A DNA stretch of 5,144 nt, from assembly GCA_027066695.1 (NCBI GenBank), contig JAMONE010000254.1, forward strand, positions 1-5,144, read 5' to 3'. Positions 1 to 4,559 of the stretch are shown in pieces. Origin of the DNA: Micavibrio sp. (GTDB taxonomy: Bacteria > Pseudomonadota > Alphaproteobacteria > Micavibrionales > Micavibrionaceae). The position numbers and the translations under genes were made by a program. Within the stretch, counting starts at the first letter, position 1. Each line of letters starts with the position of its first letter. The notes below the pieces were generated by a model. That model saw only the letters and a list, made by a program, of their open reading frames with translations. It was not told the DNA's origin and made no database searches.

Positions 1-21
1 GGAGGAATCCATGATAATTTC

Positions 22-50
22 AGATCCCTCGACAAAAGCTCGGGATGACA
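22..50. repeat. Degenerate palindromic intergenic repeat (REP-like)
   Basis: Arms ATCCC (24-28) and GGGAT (42-46) flank an imperfectly paired centre, and the unit ends in GGGATGACA. Extragenic palindromes of the type 'agatccctcg...ctcgggatgaca' are scattered through many alphaproteobacterial genomes, and this looks like a mutated copy. It lies just beyond the dusA terminator, a usual place for such repeats. The second repeat near 4049-4073 has different arms but the same kind of ending (GGAATGACG). Repeat membership is inferred from form only. Confidence 0.35.
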
Positions 51-70
51 AAAAAACGCCCCAAGGGGCG
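50..70 (-). terminator. Intrinsic terminator downstream of dusA
   Basis: On the minus strand a perfect GC-only stem, CGCCCC/GGGGCG (57-62 with 65-70), is followed immediately by seven T (complement of 50-56). The loop is two bases if all six pairs form, or four if the last pair opens. This is a textbook Rho-independent terminator. It lies about 120 bases after the dusA stop codon and faces the right way, so dusA is probably its target. The plus strand has no T-run after the hairpin, so it should act in one direction only. Confidence 0.72.
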
Positions 71-79
71 AGGAATTAG

Positions 80-196
80 ACCCGAAAAGAGATTAAAGAT
101 GAATATGTATATAATTGTGTTTACGAAATAAGTTCTGATGGGATTCCTGAGTTTATAGAGCTTGATATTTCAAGTAATGTTAAGCCGCTTATTTAG
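80..196 (+). pseudogene. Possible 3' remnant of an unidentified protein gene
   Basis: A plus-strand frame is open from 80 to a TAG at 194-196. It encodes about 38 residues with a natural-looking composition: it contains YVYNCVYEISSDG, then IPEFIELDISS, and ends VKPLI. The frame has no ATG, GTG or TTG and is closed by TAG at 77-79, right beside the terminator hairpin, so it cannot be a complete gene. The alternating hydrophobic pattern suggests beta strands. It overlaps the 3' end of dusA by four bases, tail to tail. It may be the end of a gene whose upstream part was lost when the repeat/terminator region formed. It could equally be a chance open frame; I do not recognise the family. Confidence 0.3.
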
Positions 197-1188
197 CTAT
201 AGAAACCTTCCAAAGCCACTTCAATAACATTAGCATCCGCGCCGTCCATATGTGGCAGAGTGCTTAAGAGCTGGCGGTATTTCTTTGCACCAGCTAGCCC
301 TTGAAATAATCCCGTCATATGGCGGGTGATGGATTTTACGGGCGTGCCATAATCCTTCATTTGCTGCTCGATATAGGGAATCATAGCGCGGGCGATGTCT
401 ATGCGGCTTGCTATATCATTATTATTAAACACGGCTTTTTCCAGCTCTGCGAGAATATACGGATTTTGATAAGCTTCGCGCCCGAGCATCGCGCTGTCAA
501 AGGTTTTTAGATGCTCTTGCACATCTTTCACGGTTTTTATATCGCCGTTAACCGAGATATTAAGCTCTGGGTGAGCAGCTTTTATCTCGCCCGCGCGCGC
601 ATAGTTAATCTTAGGTATGGTGCGGTTTTCTTTAGGGCTTAAGCCTTGCAGCCAGCATTTACGCGCATGAATGATGAAATTGGTGCATCCTGCATTTTTT
701 ACCAAGGATATAAATTGATCCAAAAATTCATACGAATCATGCTCATCAATTCCAATGCGGCATTTAACGGTAACAGGGATATCCACAGCCGCGATCATTG
801 CCTCCACTGCTTTGGCTACGGTTTGTGGCTCTTTCATAAGAATTGCGCCGATTCTACCTTTTTGCACGCGATCCGAGGGACAGCCGCAATTTAGATTAAT
901 CTCGTCATAGCCGTGATCTGCTCCCATTTTTGCACAAAGAGCCAAATCCTCGGGATTTGATCCGCCTAGCTGTAAGGCTACGGGATGCTCGGCTTTACTG
1001 AAGTTTAAAAAACGCTGCCTATCGCCATGAATAAGTGCGCCAGTAGTCACCATCTCTGTATATAACAACGCATTTGGCGAAATTAAGCGGTGAAAATAGC
1101 GACAATGACGATCAGTCCAATCCATCATTGGTGCAACGCTTATTGGGTGTTTGCTTTTATTTGCTTGTGAGATGACTGCTTTACTCAA
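193..1188 (-). CDS. dusA: tRNA-dihydrouridine(20/20a) synthase DusA
   Basis: This is an FMN enzyme that reduces uridines at D-loop positions 20/20a of tRNA to dihydrouridine using NADPH, in the cytoplasm. At 331 residues it is normal length for DusA. Visible motifs are SVAPMMDWTDRHCR (17-30, FMN-binding start of the TIM barrel), GCPSDRVQ (102-109) with the presumed catalytic Cys103, KCRIGID (142-148), VNGDI (213-217, flavin phosphate side), GREAYQNP (236-243) and the C-terminal RHMTGLFQG (289-297) of the helical tRNA-binding domain. The GCPSDRV and RHMTGLFQG forms point to DusA rather than DusB or DusC. The start must be the TTG at 1188: an in-frame TGA lies six codons upstream, and the next ATG (residue 21) would remove the SVAP motif. 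The Shine-Dalgarno is poor, GGA only three bases from TTG. One oddity is GAILM (114-118) where DusA usually has GACLM. It is probably transcribed alone, ending at the hairpin at 50-70. Confidence 0.96.
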   Translation of the reverse strand: MSKAVISQANKSKHPISVAPMMDWTDRHCRYFHRLISPNALLYTEMVTTGALIHGDRQRFLNFSKAEHPVALQLGGSNPEDLALCAKMGADHGYDEINLNCGCPSDRVQKGRIGAILMKEPQTVAKAVEAMIAAVDIPVTVKCRIGIDEHDSYEFLDQFISLVKNAGCTNFIIHARKCWLQGLSPKENRTIPKINYARAGEIKAAHPELNISVNGDIKTVKDVQEHLKTFDSAMLGREAYQNPYILAELEKAVFNNNDIASRIDIARAMIPYIEQQMKDYGTPVKSITRHMTGLFQGLAGAKKYRQLLSTLPHMDGADANVIEVALEGFYS

Positions 1189-1212
1189 CTTTCCGCTGGC
1201 TTGTCAGGTCTT

Positions 1213-1240
1213 TTTATATCCTGATTATGACTTATTTTAA
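1213..1240 (-). promoter_or_regulatory. Weak sigma70-type promoter candidate for dusA
   Basis: On the minus strand TTAAAA (1240-1235) and TATAAA (1218-1213) are separated by 16 bases, matching -35 at 4/6 and -10 at 5/6. Transcription would begin about 20 bases before the TTG start of dusA. The region is AT-rich, so chance matches are likely; this is simply the best-placed pair I found. Confidence 0.25.
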
Positions 1241-1269
1241 TACATTTTGTTGGCTCCATGCCTACAAAT

Positions 1270-1290
1270 AAATTGGATTTATACCAATTT
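1270..1290. other. Short inverted repeat upstream of dusA
   Basis: AAATTGG (1270-1276) and CCAATTT (1284-1290) form a perfect 7-bp inverted repeat around a 7-base centre. It lies about 80 bases upstream of the dusA start and outside the trcR terminator. Neither strand has a good T-run after it, so a terminator is unlikely. It could be an operator or chance in AT-rich DNA. Apart from this, the trcR terminator and the weak dusA promoter, I see nothing else in the 1189-1438 gap. Confidence 0.25.
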
Positions 1291-1358
1291 TGCAGCTTTG
1301 CTTTTGCCTTCCTCGATATATGAATAATGGATAGATCATGAATATATGATTCTATTCG

Positions 1359-1390
1359 AAAATAGCTATAAATTGATTAATTTACAGCTA
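1359..1390 (-). terminator. Probable intrinsic terminator of the trcR-like gene
   Basis: An inverted repeat has 12-base arms (1363-1374 and 1379-1390) around a 4-base loop, with one mismatch at the DNA level. In minus-strand RNA that mismatch becomes a G-U pair, so all 12 positions pair, and UUUU (1362-1359) follows. In plus-strand RNA the same position is an A-C mismatch, which favours the minus strand as the functional direction. The stem starts about 50 bases after the trcR stop codon. It is AT-rich, so weaker than the dusA terminator. Confidence 0.55.
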
Positions 1391-1438
1391 AAGCCTCTTT
1401 CCGTCTGAATACGGAGGATTTAAATCAAAAAAGGAACA

Positions 1439-2143
1439 TTAAAACTGACCATCATCCGAGGATATAGATTTATCAGGCATAAAGTTAGAGAAGTCAAACC
1501 CACCAGTTGATTCTGGTGCTTGGTTATTAGCTTGTGATGCGTCTAGCTCTGCTTTTTGTTTTGCTTCTAGCTCTGCTTTTACAGCTTCAGGATCTTTTCC
1601 TGCGGCTTTCAGACCTTTATTATAGGCAGTTTCAAATTCCTGATATGTACATAGACCAAGCTCGGCTGGATGGCGTGGCTTTAAGTTTGGCGTGTTAGGG
1701 TGGCTGCGCTCACGAATAGCTGCGATTGTAGGTTTTGTTGTTCCCACAAGCTTACAGATTTGAGCATCTGAAATTTCGGCATTATTCTTGATGATATAAG
1801 CAATAGCATCAGGCTTATCCCCGCGTTTCGATACAGGAGTATAGCGTGGCCCTTTAGAACGCGCCTTAACGGAAGGAAGGTTTCTCTTCGCAATTTTTAA
1901 CGAAGCCGCGGGATCTGCCTCACAGCGTTCCAGCTCTTCTTTTGTAAGCTCACTATGTTCAATTGGATTGCGCCCAACAAGACCTTTGCCAATTTCTTCG
2001 TTTGCCAAAGCCTCGACTTCGATCTCTGTTATATTTGTGAAATCTGCAATTTGCTTGAATGTTAGCGCAGTATTTTCAATTAACCAAACTGATGTTGCTT
2101 TTGGCATTAATAGTGTTTCGCTTTGCTGTACGGCCTTCGCCAT
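1439..2143 (-). CDS. trcR: DUF1013 family protein, TrcR-type cell-cycle transcriptional regulator
   Basis: This 234-residue protein belongs to DUF1013, a family conserved in Alphaproteobacteria and labelled cell cycle transcriptional regulator TrcR in current annotation. It presumably acts on transcription in the cytoplasm; its exact targets cannot be read from the sequence. The family core is clear: MPKATSVWLIENTALTFKQI (13-32), continuing into ADFTNI with a helix-turn-helix-like segment (about 26-50), and a second HTH-like segment (about 112-146, with SDAQICKLVGTTKPTIAAIR). The family block LKPRHPAELGLCTYQEFE follows at 154-171. The tail from 177 is charged and Ala/Lys/Glu-rich, then Gln/Ser/Gly-rich, and is probably disordered. 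An upstream TTG at 2203 would add 20 residues, but family members begin at MAK and an AGGAG lies six bases before the ATG at 2143, so I use 2143. It is divergent from the DUF1192-guaC genes and followed by its own hairpin. Confidence 0.92.
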   Translation of the reverse strand: MAKAVQQSETLLMPKATSVWLIENTALTFKQIADFTNITEIEVEALANEEIGKGLVGRNPIEHSELTKEELERCEADPAASLKIAKRNLPSVKARSKGPRYTPVSKRGDKPDAIAYIIKNNAEISDAQICKLVGTTKPTIAAIRERSHPNTPNLKPRHPAELGLCTYQEFETAYNKGLKAAGKDPEAVKAELEAKQKAELDASQANNQAPESTGGFDFSNFMPDKSISSDDGQF

Positions 2144-2149
2144 TTCTTT

Positions 2150-2154
2150 CTCCT
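2150..2154 (-). promoter_or_regulatory. Shine-Dalgarno that fixes the trcR start
   Basis: AGGAG on the minus strand ends six bases before the ATG at 2143-2141, ideal spacing. No comparable site precedes the alternative TTG at 2203. That TTG instead begins TTGACC (2203-2198), which resembles a -35 element. This site decides the start codon of the DUF1013 gene. Confidence 0.85.
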
Positions 2155-2159
2155 GAAGT

Positions 2160-2187
2160 AATATATAAGTCGTTAAGTGCATCGAAA
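2160..2187 (-). promoter_or_regulatory. Weak promoter candidate for the trcR-like gene
   Basis: On the minus strand TATATT (2165-2160) is a fair -10, with TTTCGA 16 bases upstream (2187-2182) as a poor -35. Transcription would start about ten bases before the ATG, leaving little more than the Shine-Dalgarno as leader. TTGACC at 2203-2198 is a better -35 but has no good -10 at 16-18 bases. The true promoter is uncertain. Confidence 0.2.
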
Positions 2188-2237
2188 CCTGTCCCTTGGT
2201 CAATGCATTATTTAAACAAAATGTTTAGGGAACGAGC

Positions 2238-2261
2238 AGAATATAAGCTATATTCTTTTTT
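2238..2261. promoter_or_regulatory. Perfect inverted repeat with T-tract in the divergent promoter region
   Basis: AGAATATA (2238-2245) and TATATTCT (2249-2256) are a perfect 8-bp inverted repeat around AGC, followed on the plus strand by T through 2261. No plus-strand gene lies upstream within the window before dusA's opposite-strand block, so termination has no obvious purpose here. An operator serving one or both divergent genes is the likelier reading. The repeat is only AT-rich sequence, so it is also open to chance. Confidence 0.4.
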
Positions 2262-2278
2262 AATGCTAGTTTTTTATT

Positions 2279-2293
2279 TTAAGATAATTTTAA
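2279..2293 (+). promoter_or_regulatory. TTAA-N7-TTAA motif, CtrA-box-like
   Basis: TTAA at 2279-2282 and TTAA at 2290-2293 are exactly seven bases apart, the spacing of the alphaproteobacterial CtrA binding site (TTAA-N7-TTAA). It lies 32 bases before the DUF1192 start, inside the divergent region shared with the DUF1013/TrcR-like gene. The local sequence is very AT-rich and the fuller consensus base after the second half-site (C) is a G here, so this is a candidate only. Confidence 0.35.
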
Positions 2294-2317
2294 GTTAATA
2301 TGCATATGCTGGAGCTG

Positions 2318-2326
2318 TGGTATAAT
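2318..2326 (+). promoter_or_regulatory. Perfect extended -10 overlapping the DUF1192 start codon
   Basis: TGGTATAAT at 2318-2326 matches the extended -10 consensus (TGnTATAAT) exactly, and its last two bases are the first two of the ATG at 2325. No good -35 stands 17 bases upstream, which an extended -10 can tolerate. If used, RNA would start near 2333, inside the DUF1192 gene, and would serve guaC rather than DUF1192. It may also be coincidental. Confidence 0.35.
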
Positions 2327-2507
2327 GTTTGATGATGATCGTCCTAAAGCTAAGCCTGAAATGGTTTTTCCGCGTAATATAGTTGATTTATCGGTTTCGG
2401 AATTAAATGACTATGTCATTGAGTTGAAGGAGGAAATTATCAGAGTGAGCTGCGACATTAAAAAGAAAAAAGCATCACAGGATGCGGCGGCTTCATTTTT
2501 TAAATAA
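2325..2507 (+). CDS. DUF1192 family small coiled-coil protein
   Basis: This 60-residue protein has the form of the DUF1192 family of Alphaproteobacteria. It has an acidic start (MFDDDRPK), a linker, LSVSELNDYVIELKEEIIRV (23-42) predicted as an amphipathic helix or short coiled coil, a basic stretch (KKKKAS), and the family-typical end AAASFFK. Function is unknown; no signal peptide or membrane segment is visible, so it is probably cytoplasmic. I chose ATG 2325 because the family begins with this acidic segment and GGAG lies ten bases upstream. The in-frame ATG at 2361 has no ribosome site. Its stop is 21 bases before guaC, so the two are probably co-transcribed. The spacing alone does not show a shared function. 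Confidence 0.85.
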   Translation: MFDDDRPKAKPEMVFPRNIVDLSVSELNDYVIELKEEIIRVSCDIKKKKASQDAAASFFK

Positions 2508-2528
2508 TCAATTTTACAGAGGAAAATC

Positions 2529-3572
2529 ATGCGTATAGAAGAAGATGTTAAACTGGATTTTAAAGATGTTTTGATTCGTCCAAAGCGATCTACGTTATCC
2601 TCTCGTAAGGATGTGGATATAACACGTGATTATCAGTTTAAGTGGAGTGGGCGCAAATACCACGGTGTTCCCATTATTGCGGCTAACATGGATGGCGTTG
2701 GTACGTTCGACATGGCGCGCGCTTTTCAAAAAACCCAAAGCGGGATGAGCGTTGCTCTGCATAAGCATTACCCGTTGGAGCAATTAATTGAATATTTTGA
2801 CGAAAACTCTTCCGAATCTGTATGGTACAGTATCGGTATGGCCAGCCAAGATCGCGAGAAAATGACCGAGTTCTTAAAGCTGCGCCCGTCTAAAATAGAT
2901 AAAATCTGCCTCGACGTTGCTAATGGCTATAGCGAGCATTTCCTCGATTTTGTTAAACGTGTCCGCGATCAAGTGCCTGACATAACTATCATGGCTGGTA
3001 ATGTTGTTACGGGTGAGATGGTCGAAGAGCTAATATTAAGCGGCGTTGATGTTGTTAAAGTTGGTATTGGCCCAGGCAGCGTTTGCACGACGCGCAAGAT
3101 GACTGGTGTTGGTTATCCGCAATTATCTTCAATTATTGAGTGCGCGGACGCGGCGCATGGGCTTGAGGGATTAATTTGCGCCGATGGCGGTTGCGCTGTT
3201 CCGGGGGATATTGCAAAAGCATTTGGCGCGGGCGCTGATTTTGTGATGCTTGGCGGTATGCTTGCAGGCTATGACCAGTCAGAGCAAAATATAGTTGAAG
3301 AAAACGGCAAAAAATTCGTTAGCTTCTACGGTATGAGCAGTGATACGGCCATGACAAAACATAAAGGCGGAGTTGCTGAATATCGCGCAAGCGAAGGTAA
3401 GACCGTTAAAATCCCTTATCACGGTGATATATCTAACATTTTGCAAGATATTTTGGGCGGCGTTCGCTCGGCTTGTACTTATGTTGGTGCGCGCAGCTTG
3501 AAAGAGCTGTCCAAGCGCACAACATTTATCCGCGTAAGCCAGCAGTTAAATACTATTTTTGGTGACCAATAA
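2529..3572 (+). CDS. guaC: GMP reductase
   Basis: GMP reductase converts GMP to IMP with NADPH and releases ammonia, linking guanine salvage to the adenylate pool in the cytoplasm. The 347 residues equal the length of E. coli GuaC, and the sequence is strikingly close to it over the whole length, from MRIEEDVKLDFKDVLIRPKR onward. Catalytic features are present: GIGPGSVCTTR (179-189) with Cys186 and Thr188, Asp219 in CADGG, the flap RASEGKTVK (286-294) with Glu289, and FYGMSS (266-271). No CBS domains are inserted, and the length is well below IMP dehydrogenase (about 490), which rules out GuaB. One visible change is ANMDGVGT (52-59) where E. coli has ANMDTVGT. A GAGG lies six bases before the ATG. 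It is downstream of the DUF1192 gene and probably in the same transcript. High similarity to a gammaproteobacterial-type enzyme in an alphaproteobacterial setting raises the possibility of transfer, but I cannot test this. Confidence 0.97.
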   Translation: MRIEEDVKLDFKDVLIRPKRSTLSSRKDVDITRDYQFKWSGRKYHGVPIIAANMDGVGTFDMARAFQKTQSGMSVALHKHYPLEQLIEYFDENSSESVWYSIGMASQDREKMTEFLKLRPSKIDKICLDVANGYSEHFLDFVKRVRDQVPDITIMAGNVVTGEMVEELILSGVDVVKVGIGPGSVCTTRKMTGVGYPQLSSIIECADAAHGLEGLICADGGCAVPGDIAKAFGAGADFVMLGGMLAGYDQSEQNIVEENGKKFVSFYGMSSDTAMTKHKGGVAEYRASEGKTVKIPYHGDISNILQDILGGVRSACTYVGARSLKELSKRTTFIRVSQQLNTIFGDQ

Positions 3573-3620
3573 GATTACCTTGCGCAGGCTCGCTTAAATG
3601 GATAGAGTGTGCGCTTGATA

Positions 3621-3626
3621 TATAAT
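3621..3626 (+). promoter_or_regulatory. Perfect -10 hexamer before the 116-residue gene
   Basis: TATAAT at 3621-3626 lies 20 bases before the ATG at 3647. No recognisable -35 occurs 16-18 bases upstream (about 3597-3604). RNA would start near 3632, at the edge of the AGGAG ribosome site (3633-3637), so the leader would be very short. The gene may instead be read through from guaC, since I see no convincing terminator in the 74-base gap. Confidence 0.35.
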
Positions 3627-3646
3627 TTGAGCAGGAGTTTTTATTT

Positions 3647-3997
3647 ATGGAAGAAGATATTCAAACAAGGTTAGAAGATACATCTAAAAATTGTTTAGAG
3701 GCTTATAATGTTTGGAATGAGAAAAAACAGGATAAAAAAGCTCAAGGCGATTTGCATTCTGCAATACATGAGTTGCGTAAGGTTTCCTCTCGTTTAGAGA
3801 TTGAACTTGCCATTAGTGAGCGTGAGCATATAACGTCAAAGCCTATACCTATTCCATCTCATCGCTCGAATAATAAGGGGGCTTCTGCGCCAATATTGGC
3901 GCAATCTTCCATGGATGATGGTAGTGGTGGTGGGAAGCCTATCGTGCAAAAATCTGCACCAAGGCGCCGTCGCACACAGCCACCTCAGACGAAGTAA
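3647..3997 (+). CDS. Uncharacterised 116-residue protein, helical N-terminus with basic low-complexity tail
   Basis: I do not recognise this family. Residues 1-61 are highly charged and look helical, with heptad-like spacing in LHSAIHELRKVSSRLEIELA (36-55), suggesting a coiled coil or helical hairpin. From 62 the sequence changes to a Pro/Ser/Gly/Asn-rich, probably disordered tail that ends in a basic cluster, APRRRRTQPP (104-113), able to bind nucleic acid or an acidic partner. There is no signal peptide, membrane span or cysteine pair (one Cys, residue 16). AGGAG nine bases before the ATG supports the start. Its coding composition in the helical half looks genuine. It lies 74 bases after guaC on the same strand and faces rnhA tail to tail. 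The split into ordered and disordered halves could reflect a nucleoid- or RNA-associated protein, but that is speculation. Confidence 0.72.
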   Translation: MEEDIQTRLEDTSKNCLEAYNVWNEKKQDKKAQGDLHSAIHELRKVSSRLEIELAISEREHITSKPIPIPSHRSNNKGASAPILAQSSMDDGSGGGKPIVQKSAPRRRRTQPPQTK

Positions 3998-4048
3998 TCT
4001 TAAAATTTTAAAAAACCCTAAAATTACCCAAAACCGCTTTCCCTGCGC

Positions 4049-4073
4049 CATTCTCGCGCAAGCAGGAATGACG
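4049..4073. repeat. Degenerate palindromic intergenic repeat between convergent genes
   Basis: CATTCTCGC (4049-4057) and GCAGGAATG (4062-4070) pair around GCAA, with one wobble and one mismatch, and ACG follows. It matches the widespread extragenic palindrome type 'cattcccgcgcaagcgggaatgacg', with two arm positions mutated. It sits between the 116-residue gene (plus) and rnhA (minus), where such repeats often lie. ATTTTGATTTTT follows on the plus strand, so it may also act as a weak terminator for the plus-strand gene, about 50 bases after its stop. Confidence 0.5.
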
Positions 4074-4087
4074 ATTTTGATTTTTAC

Positions 4088-4096
4088 TGTGGATAA
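4088..4096 (-). promoter_or_regulatory. Single perfect DnaA box
   Basis: The minus strand reads TTATCCACA, the exact consensus DnaA box, in the gap between the convergent 116-residue gene and rnhA, 22 bases past the rnhA stop. Nearby DNA (4097-4118) is AT-rich. I found no second box in this gap, so an origin is unlikely; an isolated titration or regulatory site, or chance, fits better. Confidence 0.45.
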
Positions 4097-4118
4097 GCAA
4101 GCTAATATTTATAGATAG

Positions 4119-4559
4119 TTATGAGTTTTTTGTAGGGATACCGCGCCTTGCAAGCTCATCTGCGCGTTCATTGCCAATATTACCTGAATGCCCCTTCACC
4201 CAGATAAATTCGACATTATGCTTTGAAACAAGCGAATCGATCTTCTGCCAAAGAGCCTTGTTCTTTACAGGCTGCTTCTTGGAATTTTTCCAGCCCTTTT
4301 TCTTCCAGCCATCCATCCAGTCAGTAATGCCGTGTATTACATATTTGCTGTCAGTATATAATTTAACATTGGAGCGCTTTTTCAAGGATTGCAAAGCCTC
4401 AACCACAGCCATCATCTCCATACGATTATTAGTGGAGTCTTCTTCTCCTCCAAATATTTCCTTTTCATGCTCGCCACATAACAATATAGCCCCCCAGCCT
4501 CCTGGACCGGGATTGCCGCTACATGCGCCATCAGTGTATATTTCTATAAGCTTAGACAT
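4119..4559 (-). CDS. rnhA: Ribonuclease HI
   Basis: RNase HI cleaves the RNA strand of RNA-DNA hybrids, removing primers, R-loops and misincorporated ribonucleotide runs in the cytoplasm. The 146 residues are close to the usual ~155. All catalytic residues fall at E. coli numbering: Asp10 (in YTDGACSGNPGPGGWG), Glu48 (NRMEMMA), Asp70 (YTDSKYV), His124 (KGHSG) and Asp134 (NERADELA). The basic protrusion that grips the hybrid is present as WMDGWKKKGWKNSKKQPVKN (81-100). There is no N-terminal hybrid-binding domain. The ATG shares a base with the stop of the upstream gene (TAATG), and GAGG lies seven bases before it inside that gene, so translation is probably coupled. I see no strong minus-strand terminator after it before the opposing gene. 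Confidence 0.97.
   Translation of the reverse strand: MSKLIEIYTDGACSGNPGPGGWGAILLCGEHEKEIFGGEEDSTNNRMEMMAVVEALQSLKKRSNVKLYTDSKYVIHGITDWMDGWKKKGWKNSKKQPVKNKALWQKIDSLVSKHNVEFIWVKGHSGNIGNERADELARRGIPTKNS

Noticed and set aside
45..131. Plus-strand 28-codon frame from ATG 45 (MTKKRPKGRG...)
   Set aside because: It runs through the repeat end and the terminator hairpin, has no ribosome site, and its Lys/Arg content comes from the hairpin and the A-tract.
1258..1323. Plus-strand 21-codon frame from ATG 1258
   Set aside because: No ribosome site, very short, and it crosses an inverted repeat in AT-rich intergenic DNA.
1400..1415. Hairpin TCCGT/ACGGA just after the trcR stop as its terminator
   Set aside because: No T-run follows on the minus strand; the T-rich stretch lies before it. 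The hairpin at 1363-1390 fits better.
2144..2203. N-terminal extension of the DUF1013 protein from the TTG at 2203
   Set aside because: Family members start at MAK, a strong AGGAG precedes ATG 2143, and the upstream TTG has no ribosome site.
3582..3614. GCGCA...TGCGC inverted repeat after guaC as a terminator
   Set aside because: Only five pairs with a 23-base loop and no T-run after it.
3836..4118. Overlapping frames on both strands around the end of the 116-residue gene
   Set aside because: They are shadows of the low-complexity tail and the repeat; none has a ribosome site or family signature.
3998..4118. Replication origin around the DnaA box
   Set aside because: Only one box is present, with no box cluster and no typical origin-flanking gene in view.
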